A DNA stretch of 15,431 nt from JAPLJQ01 sp037143735 (GCA_037143735.1 JBAWYD010000063.1:1-15431); one strand, 5' to 3'; numbered from the stretch's first letter, positions 1 through 8,109 are shown. The notes: generated by a model not told the origin, from the letters alone. A program made the numbers and translations.

Positions 1-105
1 TTTACGACCCGTTTCCCGGATAGAGGGCTTTACAAACTGTGGTGTCAGTTTAACCGCAAAGGTCAGATTCTGACGGCGGATTTTTGGCTCAGTATTGAAC
101 GGTAG
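1..105 (+). CDS. C-terminal end of an unidentified protein (5' partial)
   Basis: Frame 1 is open from the window edge to a TAG at 103-105 and gives 34 residues. They start FTTRFPDRGLYKLWCQF and end in a short beta-strand-like stretch (ADFWLSIER). The pattern F-P-x-x-G-x-Y-K-L-W-x-Q-F followed by a closing strand resembles the last two strands of small Ig-like or cupredoxin-like secreted domains in metal-handling and YtkA-type proteins. This is a resemblance from memory, not a demonstrated match. The body of the gene lies outside the window, so function cannot be assigned. No terminator hairpin with a T-tract follows directly. Confidence 0.5.
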   Translation, partial: FTTRFPDRGLYKLWCQFNRKGQILTADFWLSIER

Positions 106-181
106 AGAAAGCATGGTCAACCGGGCGTTGCCGCCAAATGCCCATACTACGGGCTCTATCTGATTCCGATCACGACAACAG

Positions 182-235
182 GAGGATAATCGAGGATCAT
201 CTGGCTGATGACAAACAGCGTGATCCTTTATCCTC
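182..235. repeat. Imperfect long inverted repeat (possible RNA stem)
   Basis: Left arm GAGGATA (182-188) plus GGATCA (194-199) pairs with TGATCC (221-226) plus TATCCTC (229-235). This gives 13 base pairs interrupted by an asymmetric internal loop (5 versus 2 nt), around an apical loop of about 21 nt. There is no T-tract on either side, so it does not look like an intrinsic terminator. It could be a structured RNA element or chance. Confidence 0.35.
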
Positions 236-439
236 TCATGAGACGGCGATGGTTTGATGGATGACAATTGTATGTTTCTTTCGGCAATCGTTGTTTAATT
301 AATAATATCGTGAGCGTGGACTTGTAGGTGTTACCAATAACCGGCACAATTCATATTTTCCTTGATCTTGTCTGCTGTCAGCGCGAAGAGAGAGGCGATA
401 CAAAAGCACATTGACCGCGAATCGCCGGGGCGACAGGGA

Positions 440-457
440 GTATCGGAGCTCCGATAC
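440..457. repeat. Perfect 18-bp palindrome
   Basis: GTATCGGAGCTCCGATAC is identical to its own reverse complement over all 18 bases; the flanking bases do not extend it. A gap-free dyad of this length suits a homodimeric regulator site better than a hairpin, since there is no loop. No gene starts next to it: the - strand gene on its right ends at 571, and any + strand target would be unannotated here. Its role is therefore unknown. Confidence 0.5.
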
Positions 458-546
458 AGGGCATCTACATGAAATTATGTAATAATCAACGATGTCAAAA
501 AAGTTTTGTCATGCACGGGCGGCTCAATTGTTGTGTAAAAATGACG

Positions 547-571
547 ATTCATGGATAATAATGCCATGAAT
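547..571 (-). terminator. Weak candidate terminator after the broken secreted-protein gene
   Basis: On the - strand, ATTCATGG pairs with CCATGAAT (8 bp) around a 9-nt AT-rich loop. The hairpin begins at the stop codon of the gene ending at 571. A run of five T's follows about 5 nt after the stem. The stem is AT-rich and the T-tract is displaced, so this is only a plausible intrinsic terminator. Confidence 0.35.
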
Positions 572-1638
572 TAACGAACTTTCTTTTTCAGAAGCCCCAG
601 CATCCTGTCCGCAAGTTTCAGGGGCAGTTCTTTTTCTGCCTTTTGCCACACCGTTGCGTCCTCAGTGACTGCCTTTTTCAGACGTCCATTAACGTCGTCC
701 TTGATCTTGGCCAGTTCATTGATCTCCGGCGTAAAATCCGTGCTCCCGGCAGATACCTTGGTCCGGATGCGCTCCAGTGTCTGGTAAAAGTCGTAGTATT
801 TGAGAACTCTCCCCGTTCCCCAGTGAAGATCCCCGGTTGACGTTCCCACCTCCAGGGACTCGCGATAAGCATCCTTCCACACGGAATAATCGAGAAACCG
901 GGCATAATGGGCGCTCATCCCGCAGAAGGAAAACCCTTCCAGCATAGCCTTGCCGTCGCCTTTTTTGAGGCTGTCCATTGCCCGGTCAAGTTTGATGGGC
1001 ATCTCCTGATAATAGGGAACCTGGAAGGAAGGGATATCCCAGTCTAAATACTGTGTTCCCGTGATAACCGTATAAGCCGTGTTGCGCAGGGCCTGGTTGA
1101 ATTCCGGAAAAAGGATTTTCAGGTAATACTTCCGATGACATTCTTTCCTGTGGCGTCGGGGATGATTTCCACCTGGCTGACAAGGGAACACTTGATCGGC
1201 TTGCCCTTTGAGGCAAGGAACATCTCTTTCAATTTTCTGCCGTCATTGACAGGTGTGTTTAGAACGGGGATATTGATCCTGGCGCCGCTCAAATCAACGG
1301 TCCAGAACGTCTCTCCATTGGGGGTGCTTCCAAAAAAACTTTTTATAAAAAAGATAACGGCCAGAGACAAGCTTTGAAGCTTCACTTCCTGCCGGCGTGC
1401 CGGCATAACGGAAGCCTGCCCCCTCGGTATTGCCGCTTATACGGCTTAGTCTCTTCGCGAACTCCCAGCCGTACCGGGCATTCAGTCTCTTGAGAACCTG
1501 TGCTTCACCTGGTACTGCCTTTTGATAAACCGTATCGGGCTTGATTGACGACATCCCTGCTTTTTCCGAAAAACCGGCTACAGGAAATAAAAACAGCGAC
1601 AACACTGCAATAAGACAGAGGATCTTCTTGAAAAACAT
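571..1638 (-). pseudogene. Secreted protein of unknown family, disrupted by two frameshifts
   Basis: Three overlapping reading frames join into one protein of about 355 residues. The first (from ATG at 1638, with AGGAG about 8 nt upstream) starts with a typical Sec signal peptide, MFFKKILCLIAVLSLFLF, followed by a small-residue region. It continues to LFYKK and leaves frame at a run of seven T's on the coding strand (1332-1338). One T fewer gives KKFFGSTPNGETFW and continues in the second frame through a beta-rich segment (DLSGARINIPVLNTP). Near 1120-1130 one base seems missing, and the third frame continues as YYLKILFPEFNQALRN to the TAA at 571. All three pieces are coherent and hydrophilic, without unusual composition. 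I do not recognise the family. The gene lies 27 nt after the ATPase/GNAT gene on the same strand, so the two are probably cotranscribed. Either a real pseudogene or two sequencing indels; the homopolymer makes the first suspect. Confidence 0.72.
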
Positions 1639-1665
1639 ATCAGGGCTCCTGTTTAGTCAATTGCG

Positions 1666-3186
1666 TTAACCTAACGTCAGATAAGGATCATGGCTTCTCA
1701 CATAATCCCTGATTTCTTTTGCAAAGTCCGTATAGAGGACGATTTTATCATAATCGATAACCACGTTGTTGAGATATTGAAGAATCAGGGCATCGCCAAT
1801 AGCAGACATGGGCAATATCCCGGCAAAGAAGAAACCCATGGCCTCAAACTCCGCAGCGAGAGAGCAGGTCAGGGGGTCCGTCAGAGGAAGAAAGAGCTGG
1901 ATAGCCGCCACGTGCTTCAGGCAGAGATCCCGCACGATTTTTTTCGTTTCACGAAGGATATTTGCACCGTAACGGAAAATATGAATTTCGGCGCAGTTTT
2001 CCGTCGCCAGAAATTCCGTTTCAATTACCGCAATCTCATCGGGGAAAGCCGCCTCCTGGTTTTCGGGTGCAGAAAAAAAGTGATCCCGGGCTCCAATGTG
2101 ATGATAGAGTTTCCTGATCATATCCAGGTGATGCGGTGGAGGATAGAGGGTGAGCGGAGCAGGCTCCGATAAATATTTAAAGCTCAAAGCCACACTGATT
2201 CGCTGCGGGTTATCACCGGCAATACCCTTGAACACCCACGTTTCCGGGCTCGATGCCAGAAGCAGTCCGCAGTCGCGAATTCCGAATCCAAGCACCCCCC
2301 GCTGGGTAAACTCATGATTGGTGACGGAATAGACGTAAATGCCATCCAGCGGGTATATTTTCGGACATCTGAAGAGGAAGTCAGACAGCTTTACCATACA
2401 GCCCTGTCCACGGTATTCGCGATTGACAAAAATAAAGGTCAACTCCGCGATGCGCTCCTTGAGAGAGGGATACACGAGGGCGGCGTGCCCCATGAAGACA
2501 TTTTCCCGGGTTATGGCCACGGCGGAGATCATCTGCTCGCTTTTGTTAAGCTCAATAAGGCGATCAGGATAGTATATGTGATCGTCAAAAAAAGTGTATC
2601 CATGCGATTTGTAGGCGCATTTTGAGATTTCGATTGCCTCCGAAGGCGTCATGCGGCGGACGTCATAATCAATCTTTTCCTTGATCGGCCCGGCGGGTTT
2701 TTCTTTTTCCTGCTCCATCTCCTCCCCGGTTAAATATTCTTCAATGTTCTTCGCGGGCAGATACTTGACGAGATGGGTCTCTTTGCCCTCCATGCCGAGA
2801 TTGTGAAAGGACACTTCATCCATCGATTCCCGCATGAGGAAAATCCCCATGCCGGGTGAGGAGAGGCTCTCCAGGTCGCCGGTGGGTGTGTATTCCGGCA
2901 GTTGTCCGGGATCAAAAGGGATGCCCTTTTCACGGATGATGATCTTCATTCCCAGGGGGACCCGCTCGCAGAGGATATCGATGGTATCCATCTCATCATC
3001 CTCGAAGGCATGCTTCATCACATTGGTTACCGCCTCTTCCATTGCGAGGACGATTTTGTAAAGGTCATCCCCCTCGAATCCGTATATTATCGCTGTTTCC
3101 TGAACAAAAAGCCGGGCAATCGGGAAATAGGACAATTTGCCCGGTATCGAAAGCTTCAGGACATCTTTTTCCTGCCGTGTCTGCAT
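1666..3186 (-). CDS. RsbW-type ATPase fused to a GNAT acetyltransferase-like domain
   Basis: A 506-residue cytoplasmic protein with two recognisable modules. Residues 10-145 resemble the HATPase_c_2 family of anti-sigma-factor kinases (RsbW/SpoIIAB). The N box is AMEEAVTNVMKHAF (48-61), a G1-like REKGIPFDP is at 85-93, and a G2-like GMGIFLMRESMDEV starts at 112. In G1 the usual Asp of D-x-G is Glu. After a charged linker (145-175), residues 176-320 look like a GNAT fold, with the acetyl-CoA loop NREYRGQGCM at 255-264. The remaining 180 residues may be a second, degenerate GNAT-like half; this is inference. The start is ATG with AGGGAG about 10 nt upstream. No STAS antagonist or sigma factor gene is adjacent, so the partner is not known. 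It may couple phospho-switch signalling to acetylation or ligand sensing. The module assignment is firm; the physiological role is not. Confidence 0.85.
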   Translation of the reverse strand: MQTRQEKDVLKLSIPGKLSYFPIARLFVQETAIIYGFEGDDLYKIVLAMEEAVTNVMKHAFEDDEMDTIDILCERVPLGMKIIIREKGIPFDPGQLPEYTPTGDLESLSSPGMGIFLMRESMDEVSFHNLGMEGKETHLVKYLPAKNIEEYLTGEEMEQEKEKPAGPIKEKIDYDVRRMTPSEAIEISKCAYKSHGYTFFDDHIYYPDRLIELNKSEQMISAVAITRENVFMGHAALVYPSLKERIAELTFIFVNREYRGQGCMVKLSDFLFRCPKIYPLDGIYVYSVTNHEFTQRGVLGFGIRDCGLLLASSPETWVFKGIAGDNPQRISVALSFKYLSEPAPLTLYPPPHHLDMIRKLYHHIGARDHFFSAPENQEAAFPDEIAVIETEFLATENCAEIHIFRYGANILRETKKIVRDLCLKHVAAIQLFLPLTDPLTCSLAAEFEAMGFFFAGILPMSAIGDALILQYLNNVVIDYDKIVLYTDFAKEIRDYVRSHDPYLTLG

Positions 3187-3229
3187 GAATCGATCACTCC
3201 CTGTAATATATTGAGTATTTTATGGGCTT

Positions 3230-3258
3230 AATATTGAAAGACACAAAAGATTTAACAA
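3230..3258 (-). promoter_or_regulatory. Candidate promoter for the ATPase/GNAT operon
   Basis: Reading the - strand: TTGTTA (3258-3253), 17-nt spacer, AATATT (3235-3230). It lies about 45 nt upstream of the ATG at 3186. Both boxes deviate from sigma-70 consensus, so the call is tentative. The divergent gene on the + side has a TTGACA at 3296-3301 but no good -10 at the right distance. Confidence 0.3.
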
Positions 3259-3394
3259 CCTGAATAAAGAAGTCGGGACGAGAAGTCAAATCAAATTGAC
3301 AAAGGCCTGTATCTATATTAAAACCACCGATAAAATATACGTGCGATTGTATTTTGACAGGTTAATAAATCATTTTTTGAAAGGAGTTTCCAAC

Positions 3395-4225
3395 ATGAAA
3401 AAGCTATCAATGCCCGTCGTGCTGCTTTTCGTCTTGGTGATGGTATCGGCGTGCGCCACCATGCCCTTTGGTTCAACGTCCTCGTCACTCCAGCGGATCG
3501 CTCAGAAAGGTGAACTTACTGTCGGTACATCGGGTAATCAGCCGCCCTTCACCATGAAAGATAAAGAGGGGAAGATCATCGGCCTGGACGCCGATATCGC
3601 AAGCAAGATGGCATCAGACATGAACGTAAAAGTCAATTTTGTTACGATGCCTTTCTCCGAGCTTTTGCCGGCATTGGAGGCTGGAAAAGTGGATATGGTC
3701 ATTTCAAGCATGACCATTACGATGGAACGAAACAAAAAAGTTGCTTTCGTCGGACCTTACTTCATATCGGGAAAATCTTTCCTGACAAAGACTAAAACGC
3801 TTGATTCTGTCAAGGATATAGCTCAGATTGATAGTCCCAAGACCACTATCGCAGCCCTCAAGGATTCAACAAGCCAGGCGTTCGTAAAGAGCTTCCTGCC
3901 GAGGGCAAAACTCATCCAGACGATAGACTATAAAGAAGGCGTCGGACTTGTTGTCCAGGATATGGCTCATGCGTTCGTGTCCGATTATCCGGAATGTCTG
4001 ATCGAACTGCTACTCAATGCAGACAAGGGACTATCCTGCATATCCACACCATTTACGTATGAACCCCTCGGTATTGCTATTCCGGGGAATGATCCTCTTT
4101 TTGTCAACTGGACGGATAATTTTCTGGGCTTGATGCAGGGTAGCGGCCAGATCAATGCATTGAAGGACCGGTGGTTTAAAGACACATCCTGGCTGAAGCA
4201 GATCGGCAAGGAAACCCTCTACTGA
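3395..4225 (+). CDS. Amino-acid-type ABC solute-binding lipoprotein (SBP family 3)
   Basis: A 276-residue protein, the size usual for the family. The frame is open upstream to a TTG at 3296, but the start at ATG 3395 is supported by AAAGGAG 8-9 nt upstream and by the signal peptide that begins there. MKKLSMPVVLLF leads to the lipobox VSAC, with lipidation predicted at Cys20. The mature part opens with the family hallmark GELTVGTSGNQPPFTMKD and then GLDADIA. It contains SSMTITMERNKKVAF, whose Arg normally binds the ligand carboxylate. FVSDYPE carries the Asp that usually contacts the alpha-amino group. It would sit in the periplasm, membrane-anchored, and bind a polar amino acid or similar compound. 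No permease or ATPase gene lies beside it, so it is either an orphan binding protein for a transporter elsewhere or a sensor-type SBP. The ligand cannot be told from sequence alone. Confidence 0.9.
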   Translation: MKKLSMPVVLLFVLVMVSACATMPFGSTSSSLQRIAQKGELTVGTSGNQPPFTMKDKEGKIIGLDADIASKMASDMNVKVNFVTMPFSELLPALEAGKVDMVISSMTITMERNKKVAFVGPYFISGKSFLTKTKTLDSVKDIAQIDSPKTTIAALKDSTSQAFVKSFLPRAKLIQTIDYKEGVGLVVQDMAHAFVSDYPECLIELLLNADKGLSCISTPFTYEPLGIAIPGNDPLFVNWTDNFLGLMQGSGQINALKDRWFKDTSWLKQIGKETLY

Positions 4226-4255
4226 AAGGTTGGAATCCCGCCGATTATTTTAGCG

Positions 4256-5098
4256 TTAAAATGGAATGGCGAGAAGCGATTTCCATCGCTCGCGCCAGCC
4301 ATTGGCATGGGAAGCGCCTTCGACGATGGTAATCTTGCCGCCGTCTTGATCGCCGGCGCGCTTCATAAAAGATTGTGCGATAAAAGGGGGAACCACGGCG
4401 TCTTTTGAACCGACGAAATGACGCTGTGGCAGACCTTTCAGCTTTACCGCCGCATCCATCGGATTCAGAGACCCATTGAGCGGGCTTACATTATGATAAC
4501 GGTTGACCGCCTCGGGATCGAGATTTCCGGCAACAGTCCTTAAACTGACCACATCGTTTCGCTTGGCAGCAAGCAATGCGGCGAGCGCCGCCCCTCCTGA
4601 ATATCCGATCAGATTGATCCTGATTGCCCTGGTTCTTTTGCGCAATGCTTCTATGGCTTCATTCAGGGCATCGACGACCTCGCTCGAAAAACGCTTATCC
4701 GACCAGTAAGAAGGATCGCACAGGGAGGAATCTGTGGCGGTATATTGCCCCGGCCTCGACAGATAGGCCACGTTCGCCGCAGGGTCCATACCAGCCAGTT
4801 CCAGGACGAGCGGCCTTCTGGGGGTGGGATCGTCCGAAAGCCTTGTGCGGGACGGCCACGCCGATCCGTCGCCTTCGAGATAGAGATTCATGGGATCGCC
4901 CGGTTTGGCGCATCGGTAATATGCCGTGAGCGTGAAGGATTTCGTTTTTATGAATGACTTTTCGAATCCACCGTCCCGGGCGACCCGGTCGGCGTCCGCA
5001 TTCCTGTCCATTAGCGGCGTCATGGAAGCGCACCCGGACGCAAGAAGCAGAACCATCAACAAAATCAAGCGTTTGTATTTAGAAAGTGTACCGTACAT
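4256..5098 (-). CDS. Alpha/beta-hydrolase lipoprotein
   Basis: 280 residues from the ATG at 5098; an in-frame ATG at 5128 would add 10. Neither start has a strong Shine-Dalgarno. I prefer 5098 because it gives a normal lipoprotein signal: MYGTLSKYKR, a hydrophobic core, then LASGC with lipidation at Cys23. The fold is an alpha/beta hydrolase. The nucleophile elbow is GYSGG (Ser167), the acid probably Asp233 in SKDAVVP, and the base His264 in GASHANGW. The early NLYLEGDGSAW motif is shared by a family of uncharacterised bacterial hydrolases and probably shapes the oxyanion hole. The gene begins inside the last codons of the autotransporter gene (20-nt overlap), which suggests translational coupling and a shared envelope role. 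It converges with the binding-protein gene 30 nt away. Esterase or lipase-like activity on an envelope substrate is likely; the substrate is unknown. Confidence 0.85.
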   Translation of the reverse strand: MYGTLSKYKRLILLMVLLLASGCASMTPLMDRNADADRVARDGGFEKSFIKTKSFTLTAYYRCAKPGDPMNLYLEGDGSAWPSRTRLSDDPTPRRPLVLELAGMDPAANVAYLSRPGQYTATDSSLCDPSYWSDKRFSSEVVDALNEAIEALRKRTRAIRINLIGYSGGAALAALLAAKRNDVVSLRTVAGNLDPEAVNRYHNVSPLNGSLNPMDAAVKLKGLPQRHFVGSKDAVVPPFIAQSFMKRAGDQDGGKITIVEGASHANGWRERWKSLLAIPF

Positions 5099-8045
5099 TG
5101 ACGTAACCGGTGTGGCTGTGGAAATCATCTTTCATTTCAAGGTCATAGTTCAGCGAAAGCGTCACATCATATGTCGTCATCAACGTAAGCTTTGCGCCTG
5201 CGTTGTAGCTCGACTTTGGCGGGTCGAAACCCTTTGTGGAAAACGATGCGCCGCTTCCGGTAAATGTCGATGTCGCCTGCTGCTGATCCCCGATAAAATC
5301 ATACAGCCATTTTATGTGCATTTCGGGAATAATCTGCAAATCTTGACGTAATATCGGGTATGTCAATTTTGCGCCCAGACCGGACTGAAACGTATTGTAG
5401 TCCTGAGCGTCAACCGTGAGATTCAGGGAACCGGCGCCTGATTCGGAATAATCATTGAGGTGCAGGCGCATGTACTGAATCGAGACGAGGGGCGTGATGT
5501 TCAACCCTCGGTTCTTAAGGGTATATCCGCCTTCAAGGTAGCCGGAATATTGCTGCCCCCCATAATTGCTTTTCGCGACGCGATCCGTCGTCCCGAAGGC
5601 GATATGTCTCGATGCGTCATACCGGTTATACGCATATGATAAAACGCCGTCGATGTAATAGGCGTCCCTGGCAAGACTCCCATAGAGACTTCCCTGGTAG
5701 CTATCGGCATCGGTTCTGGTATTCGCATCGTTTGTCCGGATGTAGTTCCGGGCATACCCGCCGCTCAACCCAAACATGAAATGATCAAAAAGAAGCCTGT
5801 CGAAACCGAGGGAGCCGCCCCAGATGTTCGCCGAGTAACCGCTGCTTGATCCTCGCGCGCCCTGGTTCAGATAGGCGCCGAACGTCTGACTCCATACACC
5901 CCATTTTGCGGGCTCATCGCCGGTGGAAATGCCGGTCGGGCCGGTTCCTGCGACACTACCCGACCAGACCTGATCGATTCGACTGGTGACGGTATTTGTG
6001 AATTGACCGATCGTTCCATAACTCGCCTGAACCGTTCCCCCGTTGACGGTGGGCTCCAATTTCCGGGCGTTGCCGCCGCTGCCGGAACTGTCCAGGTCGC
6101 CTAATACATTGGCAAAATCCCCTGTCGCCGAATTGGCCAGACTGTCAAGTGCAGCGCCCAGCGATGTGTTCACACTGTTTTGCCCATAATAGCTGTTGTT
6201 TCTTGATGCCAGAAGATAAAGCTTGTTTCCGTCTTTCGTGGCGGAAAATGTGACCATAGGCAAGGAAGGGTCGTTCTGAATGGTGAGGTTTGCCGGAGTG
6301 ACCGTCAGGGCGTTCGTATCCACAATAAGAAACCGGTCGTTATTCTGCACATTCTTTGTTCCCGCCACCGTTACGGCCAGCTTCGTGTTGTTGGCGATGT
6401 CCACAGTTCCTGCTCCCACATCTTTTACCAATATCTGGGCCGCGTTGGGAGTATCCTTGTTCAGGGTAAAGTTCAGTTTTGCGTTGCTGCCGGTGTTGGT
6501 CACAGAAAAGGTATCCGTTCCCGTTCCCAGATCAACTTTTCCCGTGAGTTCACCGCCGGTGACGGTGACGGTGTCATTGCCTGCAGCGGTTTGGATGGCA
6601 TAGGTGCCTCCGGAGATAACTCCGCCGGCGTTGTTGACAATGGAGGTATTGCCCGCCTCCGCCTTGATGGCGCAACCGGTTCCGGTGATGGTTCCGGTAT
6701 TGGTGATGTCAGTGTTGCCCGCCCAAACCATCACGGCGGTTCCATTGTTCCCAGGGGCCGTAATCGTGCCGGAATTGATCAGAATATTCTTCACGGCGCC
6801 GACATAAGGCGCGCTGTGCGTGTCGCCCTTGAACAGGAGCGCGATATTTTCGCTTCCGGTCAGGTTGAATTTTTTCGTGTCTGTATTGGCCGTGATGAGG
6901 CCGGTATTCGTGACCGTATAGTTCTGGGAACCGACCAGGATGCCCTGCCCGCCGCTGACGCTTCCGCCGGCGCCGACGGTAATCGTATTGGGCGAGGCGG
7001 CGGTCAGATTCGTGCCGACCTGGAAAGCGGCGCCAGCCCAAAGCGTGTTGCAGGGGCCGGTGACGTTGAAGCTGGCAAACCCGTTTCCGTACTGCGCGCC
7101 CGCCGCATCGGTCAAGATCGTTCCGTTATTCTTCGTATAGAGATAGGATTGCGTCGCGTAGATGCCGACGACGACGACATTTCCCGACTCATTGGTACCC
7201 GAAGGCGTCAGTGTCGGATCCGAACTGCCCGTGGCACCCAGCAGGATGAACTCGGACATCCCCTGAACGTCCGACAGGTTGGCGGGTTTGTTTGCCGCCT
7301 GCCCCCAGTAGTAGGTATATCCCAACTGCGTCCAGGGATAGTTTGATGTCATCCAGGCGGTGTAGGCGGCCTTGTAGTTGGCGTACACCGCGTCCGCCGC
7401 CGCGCCGGTTCCGATGCCCGCGGCTGCGGCGTCGGCAGGAATATTTACTGCGTTTGTCCCGTGATCTGCGGGAGTCGTGCTGTAAATAGTCGGGTTTGGA
7501 TTCCGGGTCGGGCGAAGCAGATAAGGATTGACCGTGCCACTGACGGTCACCGCCATTTCGAAGATGGCGTCATGCGTCCCGCCATCGGACATGCCGAGCC
7601 CCCGTTCCAGTCCCTTGACGGCCGTGCCGGCGGTCAGCCCCTGGTTGTCGACGAATCCCGTCATCTCCTTTCCCGTCGTGACCCAGGCGCTCATGACGTT
7701 TTTGTTGCCGTAAATCGAGTAGTTGGATCCGGCAGTCGTTGGTACGTTAGGCCAATAGTATCCGTTGTAAGCTCTTTCTGTACTGGCCGTGCGGACAATC
7801 AACTGATTGTTGTAATATTTCAGGCCGTAGGTAACGGCCTCACCCGAACCGGACACCCCGACCTTGAACATGTCGGCGTTCGACGCCACCCAGCCTGTTG
7901 GTGCCAAGCCTATTGGATTGGCGGCGTTCGCCTTGGCGTTTACCACCGACTGGGCAAAGGTCTCCATTTCCGCCGCCGAAACCAACGTGGCAGAGAATAA
8001 AGCGATGAGTGCGAAGAGAACGAGCGTGCAAAGACGTCTTTTCAT
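5079..8045 (-). CDS. Type Va autotransporter with beta-helix-like passenger
   Basis: 988 residues from ATG 8045, chosen because AAAGGTG lies about 11 nt upstream and a classic Sec signal starts there (MKRRLCTLVLFALIALF..., probable cleavage near VSA-AE at 24/25). Residues 26 to about 350 are a Tyr/Asn/Thr-rich region I cannot assign. Residues of about 350-640 carry Gly/Asn/Thr-rich repeats of the type NTGTITGTG, NSGTITAPG and NNAGGVISGG, typical of right-handed beta-helix passengers. A linker with a predicted helix follows. About 274 C-terminal residues from WGVWSQTFGAYLNQ form the 12-strand autotransporter barrel, with aromatic strands and a terminal Phe (VNVRYTF), the usual BAM recognition end. 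Two passenger cysteines (GPCNTLW and GTGCAIK) are uncommon in this class. No catalytic motif for a protease or esterase is evident in the passenger, so adhesion or surface display is the safest guess. Cotranscribed with the overlapping lipoprotein hydrolase. Confidence 0.93.
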   Translation of the reverse strand: MKRRLCTLVLFALIALFSATLVSAAEMETFAQSVVNAKANAANPIGLAPTGWVASNADMFKVGVSGSGEAVTYGLKYYNNQLIVRTASTERAYNGYYWPNVPTTAGSNYSIYGNKNVMSAWVTTGKEMTGFVDNQGLTAGTAVKGLERGLGMSDGGTHDAIFEMAVTVSGTVNPYLLRPTRNPNPTIYSTTPADHGTNAVNIPADAAAAGIGTGAAADAVYANYKAAYTAWMTSNYPWTQLGYTYYWGQAANKPANLSDVQGMSEFILLGATGSSDPTLTPSGTNESGNVVVVGIYATQSYLYTKNNGTILTDAAGAQYGNGFASFNVTGPCNTLWAGAAFQVGTNLTAASPNTITVGAGGSVSGGQGILVGSQNYTVTNTGLITANTDTKKFNLTGSENIALLFKGDTHSAPYVGAVKNILINSGTITAPGNNGTAVMVWAGNTDITNTGTITGTGCAIKAEAGNTSIVNNAGGVISGGTYAIQTAAGNDTVTVTGGELTGKVDLGTGTDTFSVTNTGSNAKLNFTLNKDTPNAAQILVKDVGAGTVDIANNTKLAVTVAGTKNVQNNDRFLIVDTNALTVTPANLTIQNDPSLPMVTFSATKDGNKLYLLASRNNSYYGQNSVNTSLGAALDSLANSATGDFANVLGDLDSSGSGGNARKLEPTVNGGTVQASYGTIGQFTNTVTSRIDQVWSGSVAGTGPTGISTGDEPAKWGVWSQTFGAYLNQGARGSSSGYSANIWGGSLGFDRLLFDHFMFGLSGGYARNYIRTNDANTRTDADSYQGSLYGSLARDAYYIDGVLSYAYNRYDASRHIAFGTTDRVAKSNYGGQQYSGYLEGGYTLKNRGLNITPLVSIQYMRLHLNDYSESGAGSLNLTVDAQDYNTFQSGLGAKLTYPILRQDLQIIPEMHIKWLYDFIGDQQQATSTFTGSGASFSTKGFDPPKSSYNAGAKLTLMTTYDVTLSLNYDLEMKDDFHSHTGYVNVRYTF

Positions 8046-8083
8046 TTCAATTTTCACCTTTGACGGAAATTCTAAGAGTAAAA

Positions 8084-8109
8084 ACGTATATGCGTGAAAC
8101 TTTATACGT
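8084..8109. repeat. Inverted repeat within the autotransporter promoter
   Basis: ACGTATA (8084-8090) and TATACGT (8103-8109) form perfect 7-bp arms separated by 12 nt. Centre-to-centre spacing is 19 bp, nearly two helical turns, as for a dimeric repressor or activator. The arms fall on the -10 box and beside the -35 box of the autotransporter promoter. This suggests an operator that controls surface-protein expression. The regulator is not in the window. Confidence 0.4.

Larger units (their letters stand above)
106..570. other. Gene-poor interval with inverted repeats
   Basis: About 465 bases without an ORF that looks like a protein in any frame; the longest ATG-started stretch on the + strand near 113 is only about 16 codons. 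The interval holds a long imperfect stem (182-235), a perfect 18-bp palindrome (440-457) and a short hairpin abutting the gene on its right (547-571). It may be a decayed intergenic region, or it may carry a structured RNA or operator. I see no tRNA-like or riboswitch-like signature I can name. Confidence 0.5.

Noticed and set aside
3296..3394. N-terminal extension of the binding protein from TTG 3296
   Set aside because: The extension precedes a good ribosome site and a complete lipoprotein signal peptide at 3395; its TTGACA looks more like a promoter box.
4226..4255. ATTTTA/TAAAAT dyad between the converging binding-protein and hydrolase genes, considered as a bidirectional terminator
   Set aside because: The arms are only 6 bp and wholly A/T with no GC stem, too weak to call.
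6591..7346. 251-codon open frame on the + strand opposite the autotransporter passenger
   Set aside because: It mirrors the Gly/Thr-rich passenger repeats, has a Gly/Asp/Arg-rich composition typical of a shadow frame, and no convincing ribosome site.
7461..8000. 179-codon open frame on the + strand opposite the autotransporter N-terminus
   Set aside because: Antisense shadow; no recognisable domain, and the autotransporter signal peptide and promoter are convincing on the other strand.
5079..8045. Glycine/asparagine/threonine-rich repeats considered as a DNA tandem repeat
   Set aside because: The repetition is at the protein level (beta-helix turns) and degenerate in DNA; no exact tandem unit was seen.
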